Positions 10,249-20,605 of a stretch of 64,000 nucleotides of DNA are shown here, piece by piece. The notes beneath the pieces are model-generated. The model saw nothing but the letters and a program-made list of their open reading frames with translations. It ran no database searches and was not told the origin of the DNA. This stretch comes from Diplonema papillatum (lineage: Eukaryota; Euglenozoa; Diplonemea; Diplonemida; Diplonemidae): contig JAPJBO010000072.1 in NCBI GenBank assembly GCA_030068145.1, positions 297,001 through 361,000 of the forward strand, in the 5' to 3' direction. Within the stretch, counting starts at the first letter, position 1. Each line of letters opens with the position of its first letter. Made by a program: the position numbers and the translations under genes.

Positions 10249-11397
10249 ATGCGTGCGAGGGTACTCGCAAGGCTTTTGAAGACCGTCGGGGACGCGCTGG
10301 AGCGGAACGGCGACGAACCGCCTCTGCCGGGAAGGAAATTGGAGAAGATAGGGTCGTTGAGAACGGTGGGAGCCCCGCCGTGCCTCACGGGGTACGAGAT
10401 GAGGCCAATCTTCCGTGGTGGTACGGAGACGATGGAAGTTCTCGAGACGCAGCTGACGACGGCTCGGCACGAGTTCAACGGCGAGGCGTGGGGGATGGAC
10501 CTTTTCCCGACGTACGGAGGTGGAAGGGCGGAGCGCGCGGCGAGATGGGCGGTGTTCAACGACGCTACGGAGAAGAAGAAAGGAAAGAAGACGGCAGTCG
10601 TCGGAGGGGATCCGTGGTACGTGCCGGAAGGGGTTCCCCGACACGAAAAGTGGGGTGAGCGGGTGTGCCACGAGCACCAGAAGGTGAAATGCGACGGGTG
10701 CAAGCGCCAGGGCAAGTCGGTGGCGTGGTGCTGTAAGGCCCACCACAAGGAAGACGACGGCCTTGCGGTGAAGTTCTGCGCGCAACACCGCCTGACGCAA
10801 TGCGCGACGTGCAAGACGATCGCGGAGTGCTGCCGCAACGGACACCACCGGTGCCTTGATCATGGCATGCCGACGTGTGCGCACTGCAGCCGGCTCGCGG
10901 ACTTGCGGAGTCGAAGGCCGAAACTGTGCTGTCGGAAGGGTCACCACCTGGCGGCCGTGGCGAGGAGTTATGAGGAGAAGAGAGGAGAAGAAGCAGCATC
11001 GAAGAAGAGGAAGGCGGAGCTGGAGGGCCCCGCGCCGGCGCCGAGACAGGCGAAGCGTGAGAACGTAGTGTTCATTCTGCGGGAAGCAGCGGAAGGCGAG
11101 CGAGAGCCCGCAACATCAACGCCGACATCAGCAACGAAGGTCGGGAAGACGGCATCAACGCCAGCGAAGAAGCGGCAATCGGACTCCGCGGCGGAGCCGG
11201 TACCGAAAAGACGCAAAGGACGCGTCGATGCGCCACGACCATCGCCCAGGCGCCGAGAAAAAGCAGAAATCGACGCGCAACCGATGAACCTCGACGAGCA
11301 ATCGAAGAAGAAGCGAAGCACCAAACGCGCGCCTGAGCGCGACGATCAAGACGAGCTAAAGAGGCGAAAGCATGACACTTCACGTGCGAAGAGATAA
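10249..11397 (+). CDS. Protein with a threefold Cys/His cluster and basic tail
   Basis: A 382-residue frame. I chose the ATG at 10,249 because the frame upstream only translates the CGATTACACT repeat. The middle (residues ~140-233) carries three consecutive copies of C-x2-H-x4-C-x2-C-x(5-13)-C-C-x(2-3)-H-H: C140/H143/C148/C151/C161-C162/H165-H166, C177/H180/C185/C188/C194-C195/H199-H200 and C202/H205/C210/C213/C227-C228/H232-H233. Each unit has eight potential metal ligands, so zinc binding is likely. Residues ~240-382 are rich in Lys, Arg, Ala and Ser with several KKRK/KRRK clusters, suggesting nuclear localisation or nucleic-acid binding. I do not recognise the family. The last ~45 bp are duplicated at 24,938-24,985 (NQDELRRRKH...), so the gene may belong to a dispersed, possibly mobile, element. 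No transposase or nuclease motif is visible. Confidence 0.65.
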   Translation: MRARVLARLLKTVGDALERNGDEPPLPGRKLEKIGSLRTVGAPPCLTGYEMRPIFRGGTETMEVLETQLTTARHEFNGEAWGMDLFPTYGGGRAERAARWAVFNDATEKKKGKKTAVVGGDPWYVPEGVPRHEKWGERVCHEHQKVKCDGCKRQGKSVAWCCKAHHKEDDGLAVKFCAQHRLTQCATCKTIAECCRNGHHRCLDHGMPTCAHCSRLADLRSRRPKLCCRKGHHLAAVARSYEEKRGEEAASKKRKAELEGPAPAPRQAKRENVVFILREAAEGEREPATSTPTSATKVGKTASTPAKKRQSDSAAEPVPKRRKGRVDAPRPSPRRREKAEIDAQPMNLDEQSKKKRSTKRAPERDDQDELKRRKHDTSRAKR

Positions 11398-11447
11398 CCG
11401 CGCCGTCGGCGATGCAGATTATCGCCACAGATTCTTTGCATTCTAAC

Positions 11448-11512
11448 CCCAAAATATTACACTCGATTACGCTCGATCAGGGGGTGGGTGAATTGGCTCA
11501 AGAACACAGGGG
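11448..11512 (+). repeat. CGATTACACT motif and GGTGAATTGG end, 3' of the Cys/His gene
   Basis: ATTACACTCGATTACGCTCG is followed by GGTGAATTGGCTCAAG. This is the inverted counterpart of 8,396-8,440 and resembles the cluster 5' of the gene. Confidence 0.6.
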
Positions 11513-11621
11513 ACCTGTGAGCAAAATATTCGTCAGTTGTACGTCGTGTGATACATTAGCCTGCGAAGGCTTATTACGAAAGCTACTCTGCTCAGAAAAA
11601 GACCATCGGGAGGGAGCGTTC

Positions 11622-11852
11622 GGGAAATACTCGAGGGACTGCCTTGTGCTTACTTCGAAGAAGGCTAGAGGGGGGAGAAACAATACAACTACAAAGTGGG
11701 TCCTTTTTGTTACACGCTTACGCCCGCCACTGAACACAGACTCACTGTGTTTCGTGTGGGCTACAGCACATTTACCTCCTTTGATCTTTTGCAGCTGGCA
11801 GCCTCCTCAAGTATTTCCTACAAAGCAGGTGCTTATACAAGAAAACTGAGCA
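11622..11852 (+). repeat. Dispersed repeat B (~225 bp)
   Basis: Starts near ctcgagggactgccttg and ends near gcaggtgcttatacaa. Full or partial copies occur at 23,945-24,300 (two in tandem), 24,484-24,640 (inverted), 24,620-24,752, 38,222-38,385 and 41,826-42,040 (inverted), with a fragment at 16,545-16,600. It has no coding capacity. A SINE or a solo-LTR-like repeat is possible. Confidence 0.75.
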
Positions 11853-12197
11853 GAACTTCTGGCTTTCCGTGTCGGCAGTGCCGTTTCCAGAAAGGAAGGT
11901 GAAACAAAAGTTGCTTGCGGAGAAACAAAGGTTGCTTGTTGGAAGAGAACAAAAATCGAAAACGTATCGCAAGCCTTGTGCCTGGTGGTAAGTGGGCTGA
12001 TCGGGATACCCCTTGTGCGTCCTCAGAAACGACAGGGACAGGTATCGCTGCTCTGGCAGATTCGTGCGCCTCGAATAAAGCGGTCCGCACCAGGGATATC
12101 CCCTGGAGAGATGGACCGGCTTAATTGAGTGTGATCCACTGCTACCTGAACGGTTAGTAACAAGAAATTTAGGTTTCAGAAGATGAAGACGAAAAAG

Positions 12198-12425
12198 AAA
12201 AAGGCCGCTCCTGGTCCAGGAACGTGACAGCTTACAAGGCTTGGGTCGGAGGCAGCAAAGTGCTACACCCCGCCCGCTCTGCGCCGTGGCAAGCGCCAAG
12301 CCCCAAGGTGCGCCACGCCTATGCTTTAGTTTGGGAAATCGGTACGGGCCGTAGGCCCGTGGCTCTGCAGTACCGCCGAACACGTAAAGCTTGGCTCCCG
12401 TGTAGCAGGCTTTCCCTGGTACCTA
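12198..12425 (-). mobile_element. Dispersed repeat A, SINE-like, minus-strand copy
   Basis: Reverse-complement copy of the element at 47,857-48,152 and 46,846-47,098. The shared ends are GGTACC(T)(A)GGGAAAGCCTGC and ..TTCCTGGACCAGGAGCGGCC followed by a T-run on its own plus strand. An AG microsatellite directly follows at 12,424. Confidence 0.7.
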
Positions 12426-12539
12426 GAGAGAGAGAGAGGGAAGAACAATCTAATCTCAGGGCCGCCCAAAAGAAAGTAGATCGCCTCCGGGGTACAGAGC
12501 GTAACGGCCAACCGCGGCATACAAAGCTGGAGTTGAAGT

Positions 12540-12890
12540 TGGCATCGTGCCGCAATCCCGTCTGTTCTGCTCGTGTGGTTAACGATAAGGTGGATGCTTT
12601 GACTTCACTTGACAGGCTCCATGGCCCTGCAGAGCACCGATCGCCTAGAAATCGAAGACGTGCAGTTGACTGCTGCTGCAGCACTTCCCCGGCAACAGTG
12701 TACACACAGGATCCATCGTGCCGCAATCCCGTCTGTTCTGCTCGTGTGGTTAACGATGGGGTGGATGCTTTGACTTCACTTGAGAGGCTCCATGGCCCTG
12801 CAGAGCACCGATCGCCTAGAAATCGAAGACGTGCAGTTGACTGCTGCTGCTGCACTTCCCCGGCACACAGGATCCATCGTGCCGGCGCCC
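12540..12890. repeat. ~173-bp tandem duplication
   Basis: The segment beginning catcgtgccgcaatcccgtc at 12,543 restarts at 12,716 with only a few substitutions. A third start (ccatcgtgccggcgcc) is cut short at about 12,875. Both copies share an open plus-strand frame, but it has no recognised domain and probably reflects the repeat. Confidence 0.85.
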
Positions 12891-14160
12891 GCCGTCTGTC
12901 GCCGCCACTCATATGACGCGCTTTGCTCACTCTCTTTTGAGGGAACTTCCCCGAACGTTCATGTGTTCTCGCGGAGCGGTGTCAACTTCCTATGCAGGGC
13001 GCAGTTTCGGCTGCACACGGGGAGCTGAAGAGGGACGACGAATCTGTCGAGCTGTTATGTGCCGCCGATCAACAATGCATGAGCCAGTCTCTTTATTACC
13101 TGGTAATCTGGACCTAATCGCCCGCGTGCTGGGGAGGCCCCAAGCTCGCACTCCGGTTCAGGGTACCAAACAGCTGGGAGCAGTTGCCCTGCCATTCTAG
13201 TCTCACTCACAGCTCTATTGTGCGAGGCTTGGCTGCTGATGTTTCCAAACTAGGTCCAGACTACAGTTACAATTTACTAGGTAATAAAAAGACGCTCACA
13301 CATATTGGATCCGGCCCGAGCTGACACATGCATCGCACCCGACCGCAGCTGCCACGTGTACTCCGCAGCTGACACGTATTGAATCCGACTGAAGCAGACA
13401 TGTTTTGAATCGGAGAAAAGCCAGCACGTACTAAACAACCGCCCAGAGCTGATACAAATGCCCCCCTCTAACAACTCATGATAACAGTAGTAATACGCTA
13501 ACAAAAAGAAATGTGAAACGGGGTTTTGCCTGGAGGCTTTGCATGTTATTGAAAAAGCGAAGGAGAGAATCGAGACTGAGAGACGAATGAAAGGAAAATA
13601 AAAAGACAGATTGTTGCTGATGACGCCAAGAACTGAGCGGAGGCACAACTGCATGGCATCGAAACAAGACGCGTTTACTCGTTCGCATGAGGCGAGCTAT
13701 AGTGGCATGTGCGTGTGCGTGGGAGGTTTTCGCGGCAGACAAACCATACCATGTCCAAGGATCCTGATGTCCACTTGTGTGAGTACGTTGGGTGAAGCTT
13801 TTGTAGGGCAGAATCAAATGGGCGTTTGGACACCCTTCGCCAGTCTAGAGGAGAAACGTGTTGCTCAGGCCGGGGTTTGTGCAATCGGAACGTTTTTGCC
13901 ACTTCGGTGGAATTGCAAGTTCGGGACCCGGAAAAAAAGCGCCCCCCGTCGAACCCTGATGGTAAGTGCAGCGTGTAGCAAGTTCGAAGACCCCGGAAAA
14001 AGACAGGCGCTTCGTTTTGTTTGTGCGTGCCGGTTGATCGTTTTCCCACTTGTATTTACCCTGTGTGTATTCAGGTAAGGAATTCTGATCAACCACCAAA
14101 ACACGCTGCCTACGTCTTTTTAGCCTGCACAATACATTGAAGGGCTACCCACAAGACTGT
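12890..14160. other. No gene supported
   Basis: Short frames only. About 13,500-13,540 resembles the motif near 17,950 (gggttttgcctggaggc), so at least one dispersed repeat is present. Nothing here shows a domain. Confidence 0.4.
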
Positions 14161-14167
14161 TAGTACT

Positions 14168-14410
14168 AAAAAAAGCGCACCGGCGGGATCCGAACCCGCC
14201 GGCCAGGAACGTCGCCCACTGGCGATTCTCACGATTGGTTACGTTCCGGTGAACTAGGTCGGGGGGTTCCTTGTGCCACCCGATTTCTTCCTGTGGACTC
14301 GGAGTTTCTTCCGGGAGCCCATCCCCGAACGCCTGGAAAGTGTCATCTGTGGGATTCGAACCGTTGCCCGGCTGTTTGGTGTGTCGTTCCACCACTAGAC
14401 CAGGTGCCCC
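14168..14410 (-). ncRNA. tRNA-like Pol III unit(s), SINE candidate
   Basis: On the minus strand an A-box-like TGGTCTAGTGG (about 14,395) is followed ~30 nt later by a perfect B-box GGTTCGAATCC (about 14,352). Downstream come a stem GGAACGT/ACGTTCC, a T-arm-like hairpin (GCGGG-TTCGGAT-CCCGC, about 14,185) and then seven Ts (14,174-14,168), a normal Pol III terminator. Neither half folds into a full cloverleaf: the acceptor stem around the first unit does not pair. I read it as a degenerate tRNA or a tRNA-derived SINE, not a working tRNA gene. Confidence 0.45.
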
Positions 14411-15485
14411 CCGCGTGAGAAAACTCGCTCAACACCGCTTGTCAAAAGTACCCCCCCCCGCCCCCCCAAAAAACCCCCCGTAAACCGCGCAGGTGTGGCC
14501 CTAAAGCGTGAATGCAAATAGAGATATAGAGATTTTGCCGAAATAGATGTTTTTTTTTGCACTTTTTTTTTGCACCAGGCTACAGCGAAGGTAACAGGAA
14601 GTTTCTGGGCTTTCAGTCCACGGATGACGTCCGCGCTCTGACGGCAGGAACGCAAACAGACACAGCATGCTGTTGTGGCTCGGTTCGATGGCTGGCGGAA
14701 GTGGTCAGAGATGTTTCGTGACCAAACTAGGAAGCCTCTGAAGGTCTTAGCTTTTTATTGGCAAGCGTTGACTCAACGCCATCCGAGTTCTTGTTGGAAC
14801 TTGCATTGAGTGCGTTGCTCAGGGTAGTCGAAGGCCTGACAAACTTACGATTGTGGTGATGGTGATGATCTTAGCGGCATCGCTGGTACAACCTCCTTAG
14901 CAAAACCGACAGAAAGAAAGCGAACACGCGAAGAGTCCGATATTCCTCTGTCCCGAAATATTTCACCCTCCCAACGCGGCACGCCGCAACTCCATGGCAC
15001 GCAGCAATCAAGTGGTCGAGTTTGGTTCCCTTTTTCATTCTTTTTGCTCGTTAGCACGGAAGTCTTGAGGGCAGAACGTGGCCAGTCAAAACAAGCCAAA
15101 GGACGAAGTTCTGGGTGTAGCCTACGTACCAAAACGGGTGCAGAAGACAGGCTGAAAAAGTGCAAAAAAACGTAAATAGGATCATGGATTTTGCCCAAAA
15201 AAGAGCGTAAATAGGGCCACACGTGAAACCGCGAGAGTAGGAGAAAGTAGAAAAGGGAAACTAGAGTTTTCGTTGACCGCACTACCCTGAGCCCAAATCC
15301 TGGACGTGGTTTCAGGTGGAATTTGGCAAATGATCATGATCAGAAGGTCCTACTTGGGCGGTTCAGTTTCCTCACACATTGCATGTGGCTAAAAAAAATA
15401 CTCGACGTTGCTGCTTCGACTCCGAAAAAAGGAAGGGAGGAAATATAGAGGTAAGGGGCAAATACAATACAAACACAATCTGATT
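14411..15485. other. No gene supported
   Basis: A poly-C block at about 14,450 and short frames. The minus frame at 14,845-15,282 (145 codons) has no recognisable motif. Confidence 0.4.
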
Positions 15486-15489
15486 TGTT

Positions 15490-15650
15490 CTTCGTTTACA
15501 CCACCGTTTGTGTGATTTGTCGTGTAGGGGTAGACCCGCACGTGACCTCACGTCCGTGCAACACGTGGTTCGGTACTTACAGCACTTGGGATCCCTTCTG
15601 TTCTTTGTCGGGCAGCATCGTCGAGCATTTCCTTTCAAGCTGGCGCAAAA
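15490..15650 (+). repeat. Dispersed repeat D
   Basis: Closely related to 59,232-59,390 in an ASCC3 intron. Both contain gatttgtcgtg..agacccgca..cctcacgtccg and end near caagctggcgc. The copy here runs into a poly-A tract (15,647-15,659), which is compatible with a retroposed origin. Confidence 0.7.
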
Positions 15651-15969
15651 AAAAAAAAAGGGTACACGATTACCGGAAGGGGTACCCTATGGCCTGCCCC
15701 AGAAAAGTGGGATAGCAAACGTGTCTAATCTCTAGACACGTTATATTCTGGCAAAGTACGATGTTGTGCATGTCCAGCCTCAAAAGCTGGAGGTAAAGAG
15801 CCCGAGACACACCCGATGTTTCTCTAGCCTAGACTAGGGGGATACACAATTAGGTTGAACGCTTTCAACCGACACCAAACCCAGAAGTACCTGGGGTTTC
15901 GAGTGAGGCTACGGCACGTTTCTTTTTCTTCTGGCGTTCGCTTGAGATTCCTCGGAAGACCTTGCCTTA

Positions 15970-16420
15970 GTTTTTGTAGAGTTAAAGTTCGCTTGAAATT
16001 CCGGGAGCTTAGGGTCTCCGTGTGACCGTTCATGAGTGGGTTCGCTTAGAGCAAGAAAGGGGTTGTTTTTGCAATCTGCGGCCATTATTTAAGCCTAAAC
16101 GGGCATCCGACCAGCTATTTTGGATTTCCCGAGCAGTTTAGGAGCACCCGAGTGGTAGGTTCCTAGTTTTGGGCTGCTGGGGGCCCCCCTTTTGTCGGGA
16201 AAACAGGGGTCATTCAGGGTCGGCTATATGGTTACGGGTTGTATATTTGGTGCACGCTTCGTTATGGGTTATGGCTAGCCCTGTCCGGGACTGCTTGTGA
16301 CCGACACCAAGTACATTCCTTGGTGGAGTGTAGTCTTGGGCCCCCCACGTTCTACAAGCGACTCGGTATTTTTAGAGTGAAAGTTCGCGTGAAACTCCGG
16401 GGTTTTAAACTATCCGGGTG
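15970..16420 (+). repeat. Dispersed repeat C, rearranged copy
   Basis: Contains the modules agttaaagttcgcttgaaat, gggtctccgtgtgaccgttc and atatttggtgcacgctt, shared with 18,985-19,195 and 57,150-57,345. Here they are split and reordered around 16,070-16,215. Confidence 0.65.
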
Positions 16421-16768
16421 AACTTTGCCGCTGTGGGAAGATATCCTTTGTGCTCTGAGTGTCGTGAGAGTGGTGGTTACGCGAAGTAAGAGGAACGGTG
16501 GGTACTTTAGTTGTTGGTCATTGGTGTTTTTGTGTGGCATAGTCGGCAGCTGGTGGTCTCCTCGAGTATTCCCTGCGAAGCAGGTGGTTGTTCGGTAGGA
16601 CCGAGGAGGCGCCTGGTCTGCCCCTTCCCAGAGTAAAAAATAAGTATGGCGCTTTCTTTTAGAGTTGAAGTTGAACTTTTGTTTGTGCGCACTAGCGGGC
16701 TCCCACTCACCTGCTTTGGTAAGTTTCATGTAGTACGCTGCCAAGTACTAATTTTTAGTACCAACAAT

Positions 16769-17598
16769 CATACTTGTACCCCGCCTTAAAAAAAGCGAGG
16801 GAAGCGGGGAAAAAAGCGGGGGGAAGGCGGGGATTTCCCCCGCTTTTTCCCCGCTTTTTAAAAAAAAGCGGGGGAAACGGGGGGAAAAAGCGGGGGATCA
16901 GACAACACAATTCTGGACGAATATGGGCGAACAGGTCGTCCACACCTGTCGGGGAGGCTCGGAGGTCCAGATCAGGCATGCTTCCGAAAAAGAGATGCCT
17001 GCACAGACCAAGCGCGGTGCCGGGGACATTGGTTCGGACGGGCCCGGACCCCCTTTCCTATATTGGGCATGACGCCTTTTCCCGAACTGGGGGTCGGCGA
17101 CGCACACGCAACCTTTCCCCCGTGGCCAAGAAGGTCGCCCCGAAGAAGTGTGAAAACGGGAAGCAAGGCAGAGTCGCCCCGAAAGCCGTTCCTTCGGCTG
17201 GCAGCGACAGTGACGGCTATGAAACCGAAGCGACTTCGGCTGCGACTTCCGCAGCTGCGCACGGGCATTCTGAATACATGCCCTGCTTGTAACTGGGGTC
17301 GCTCGGGGGTTTCAACCCTGAGTACGAGGCTGACCCCGAACGAGCTCTCGCTCAGGGCAAACTCCTCATCAACGGCGACATCACGCAGTGTTTGGCTCCG
17401 AAACTCGGTGGGAGAGTGTGACGATGAGGTAGGCGAGTATTGAATTACCCGCTTTTTCCCCGCTTTGCCCGCTTTTTCCCCGCGTTTTCCCCGCTTTTCC
17501 CCCGGTTTCCCCCCGCTTTTTCCCCGCTTTTTCCAGATTTGGGAAAAAAGAAAAAAAAAGCGGGGATCCCGCTTTTTTTAAGGCGGGGTACAAGTATG
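16769..17598. mobile_element. MITE-like DNA transposon: 29-bp perfect TIR, 6-bp TSD
   Basis: The left terminus 16,769-16,797 begins CATACTTGTACCCCGCC and is the exact reverse complement of 17,570-17,598 over 29 bp. Both ends are flanked by the direct repeat AACAAT (16,763-16,768 and 17,599-17,604), a clean target-site duplication. Subterminal regions are packed with GCGGGGAAAAA-type repeats (16,798-16,900) and their inverted form (17,450-17,575). The ~540-bp interior has an open plus-strand frame but no transposase motif, so the element is probably non-autonomous. Confidence 0.85.
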
Positions 17599-17829
17599 AA
17601 CAATGCATTGTTAACACAAAAAAGATCGGAACCTGGAGCCTCCGGTTGACACCGCTGAGACTGGAGGTGTGGCAAGGGGGAAGACGAATAATAAGAAGTA
17701 GGAGAAGAAGAACAAGTGTGAAAGCGGGGGGGCTTGTAAGCTACTTTGTTTCTCTGGACGGATTGGAGCGGCAAACCTGTCGTTCGGATTACTATTAGTC
17801 TTCACAGAAACAAGTTTCTTTTCCTACAA

Positions 17830-18060
17830 AAAGAAAAGAGGCGTTTCGTGTTATTCTGCAGATGCTTTGAGCTATCTTTGTGACTATGCTTTCATTTGTC
17901 TTCTTAACCTTGCTCAAGTGCGCAAATGCGCGAAGCTGGAAGAAGTGTGAAAACGGGTTTTTGCCTGGAGGCGTTTCGTGTTATTTTGCAAATGCCTTGA
18001 GATATCTTTGTGTCTGTGCTTTCAGTCGTCTTCTTAACCATGGTTAAGTGCGCAAATGAA
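17830..18060. repeat. ~110-bp tandem duplication
   Basis: The block aggcgtttcgtgttattctgc..cttcttaacc..aagtgcgcaaatg at 17,838-17,930 is repeated at 17,970-18,057 with substitutions. A related fragment lies at about 13,520. Confidence 0.7.
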
Positions 18061-18088
18061 GCTGGTAAAGCTTCGGCGCCAGCGTTAT

Positions 18089-18562
18089 GTTTGTTTAGCA
18101 TTGAGTTCTTTTAAGTACATGAACCACATGGATTAGCATGCACTGCCTTGAAAGTCAGGTTATCGGATGACGTCGTCACCTGCCATTGCGTCGTCAAGGT
18201 CGAGCATTTGTGGAGCTAGCGGGGTTTGGCTTTCTTGCGATTCCAAAGACTGAGTCGGCGAATACGAGGGCAGGCAGGAGTGCCCATTTTCCACTTTCGA
18301 GGGCACTGGTGTGCCCGTGGTCCCCGGTCGTTTCTGAGAGCTGCTTGCCCTCGGTACCTTCTTCTTCCTTCGATGCACCCCTGAGTCGGGTGTGGTCGCC
18401 TTCGTCTTCTTCCGCTTGCGGCCGGCGTTCGGGCTCTCCTTCGGGGTGCCGAGCACCCTCTTTTTCAACGCTGGTCGTTCGCCGTTGGTGGCGGCCTCTT
18501 GGCTGCCCGTCCTGTTTAGCATTGAGTTCTTTTTTTTTAAGTACATGAACCACATGGATTAG
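18089..18562. repeat. ~45-bp direct repeats flanking a short ORF
   Basis: tgtttagcattgagttct followed by ttaagtacatgaaccac occurs at 18,089-18,135 and again at 18,510-18,562, differing in the length of a T-run. A partial copy lies at about 23,812. The pair brackets the 131-codon frame described next and may mark an insertion or a local duplication. Confidence 0.7.
18160..18555 (-). CDS. Hypothetical small basic/acidic protein
   Basis: A 131-codon frame. A better start may be the internal Met at MLNRTGSQ, because the first residues come from the flanking direct repeat. The middle is strongly basic (GRKRKKTKA, HRRKKKVPR), like a nuclear localisation signal. The C-terminus is Ser/Gln/Pro-rich and ends acidic (LDLDDAMAGDDVIR). 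I do not recognise it. The composition is more protein-like than the neighbouring frames, but there is no second copy or domain to confirm coding. Confidence 0.3.
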   Translation of the reverse strand: MWFMYLKKKNSMLNRTGSQEAATNGERPALKKRVLGTPKESPNAGRKRKKTKATTPDSGVHRRKKKVPRASSSQKRPGTTGTPVPSKVENGHSCLPSYSPTQSLESQESQTPLAPQMLDLDDAMAGDDVIR

Positions 18563-18984
18563 AATGTGGTTCATCCACATGCGGCTGCCAAACATCCCGT
18601 GACACCGCGCAAGGTGGTAAAACGCTCTTTTGTTTTCTTTTCGATTGCTTTTGATGGGACATGCAGGCCTGATACGCAAGAATGGAAAAGAGACGGGGGG
18701 GAAAGGAAAAGGTTTGTGCCCTCGTAGCTCGCCGGGCCAGCGCTCCAGATAGGACGCCGAAGCTGGAAGAAGGATTGCGTAGCTTTGCGAAGGAATGGGT
18801 AGCTTCGTCACGAGTTTGCTTTTCCCCGTGCCCTCGTCGACCGTCGAGCGGGACGATGTGGGGGCAGGTGGGAACGGCGTGAGGCTACGCGCCGGGTTGG
18901 GTTTCGCCGAAAACGTGTTGTCTTTTTGCTACCAGATACGACGTGAGAATTGTTGAGTCGCAGCTCTTGGCAAAGAAGTTTTTT

Positions 18985-19195
18985 TAGAGTTAAAGTTCGC
19001 TTGAAAATTCCGGGGTTTTAGGGTCTCCGTGTGACCGTTCATGAATTGGGTCCTCTTAGAGCAAGAAAGGGCTATATGGTTGCGGGTTGTATATTTGGTG
19101 CACGCTTTTGTTATGGGTTATGACTAGCCATGTCCGGGACTGTTTGTGACCGACACCAAGTACATTCCTTGGTGGAGTGTAGTCTTGGGCCCCTA
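18985..19195 (+). repeat. Dispersed repeat C (~210 bp)
   Basis: Best copy of the family, from ttagagttaaagttcgc to tggagtgtagtcttggg. Compare 57,150-57,345 and the rearranged copy at 15,970-16,420. Confidence 0.75.
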
Positions 19196-19319
19196 GGGGG
19201 GGTCAAAATAGGTCATTTTTTTGGGAACCACATAGGGGCTCCTAAAAGGCAATACAATTTGGTAAACCGCCCCAGAACCGTATAGAAATGCCTAAAGGTA
19301 AATTTTCCTTAGGGCTTTT

Positions 19320-20605
19320 TATCTAATAGCCACCTGCTAACTTTTTATTTAGCTTATAGCCACCTAAAGTAAAACTTTTTAATTAGCTTATAGCACTTTC
19401 AAATCTTTTTATTTAGCTTATAGCCACAAAAAACTTTTTATTTCGCTTATAGCCAGGAGGTCCTGAAACTTTTTTTTTAGCTTATAGCCACCTGGTGAAA
19501 ACTTGGTCGAAATTTTTGGTCAAAAATTTTTGGTCAAAAAATTGGCCAAAAAATTGGCCAAAAATTTTGGTCAAAATTTTTGGGTCAAACCCTTTGCCGT
19601 GCTGTGCCAGCTACTGGAGTGGCCACACCTATTTGCAGCATTATCATCTCATCACTCGAAACAGTCGTATCATCTTATCATTGCTTGAATTTTTGGAGTC
19701 TGATACTCGAAACAGTCTAGATAGGGTCACCCACGTGTGTTTACGCCCGAAGGCTACATAAGAACCGACTTGAAAAATCGTCCACAAAGAGCTTGCCGCC
19801 GTTTGCGTTAAAGAGAGTGTCATCGAAAAGTACCCTGGTCTGAACTCTGCGAGCTATGTATCATGTTTCCCGGTTTCTCTTTCAGCACCCGGATGCTCGC
19901 AACATTTATGCCCGGTACTTCCAGTCTTTTAGCGTGTTGCACCCCTTGCTCCCACTACGGCCGTCCAGATGCCGCCGTGTTGCAGGAATCTGATAGTCCC
20001 TGTCACGAACACCGCCACGAACTCGCTGACGAAGAAGGTTGTTGGAGGTCAAGAGACCTAAGCAAAGTTGAAATGGGATGAGATTAGACGCTACCCCAGA
20101 ATCACCTTGACTCCCCCAAACGTATCCCACACATTGAAGCTTAAAACTTGCTACTTGAAATTGGAAACTTGAGTTCGAGTCCAAATCGCACAGTTGTCAC
20201 AGTCAATGGCTGGGTAAATGGTTCGAATCCGCCATGGGTGTGTTCTCAGGGATTGGAGTCTAATTGTCGACCAAAAAAATTGACCCAAAATTCGGCCAAA
20301 AAAAATCGACCAAAAAAACGACCGAAAATTTTGACCAAAATTTTGACCAAAACAAATCGACCAAAAATCGACCAAAATTTTGACCAAAAATTCGACCAGA
20401 ATTTCGGCCAAAATTTTGCCAACTCAGAAAAATGACCAAAATTTTGCAAAATGTGGCTCGAAGCTAATGAAAAAGTTTTTTGTGGCTATAAGCTAAGTAA
20501 AAAGTTTCAGGCCCTCCTGGCTATAAGCTAAATAAAAAGTTTTTTGTGGCTATAAGCTAAATAAAAAGTTTCTTGGTGGCTATAAGCTAATTATCCGTTT
20601 CCCTT
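19320..20605. mobile_element. Foldback element with tandem-repeat arms
   Basis: The left arm (19,320-19,495) has about six tandem copies of a ~28-bp unit (ttatttagcttatagccac). The right arm (20,450-20,600) has four to five copies of its reverse complement (gtggctataagctaaat). Inside each arm come A/T-rich GACCAAAAATTTTGG-type repeats (19,500-19,590; 20,270-20,440), again in inverted orientation. The ~680-bp core (19,590-20,270) has no gene. The structure resembles foldback transposons. Confidence 0.65.

Noticed and set aside
10183..10947. 254-codon minus-strand ORF
   Set aside because: It is antisense to the Cys/His gene, whose periodic C/H pattern is the convincing frame.
20145..20240. tRNA gene from GGTTCGAATCC at about 20,220
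   Set aside because: An isolated B-box-like sequence; no A-box at the right distance, no pairing acceptor or anticodon arm.
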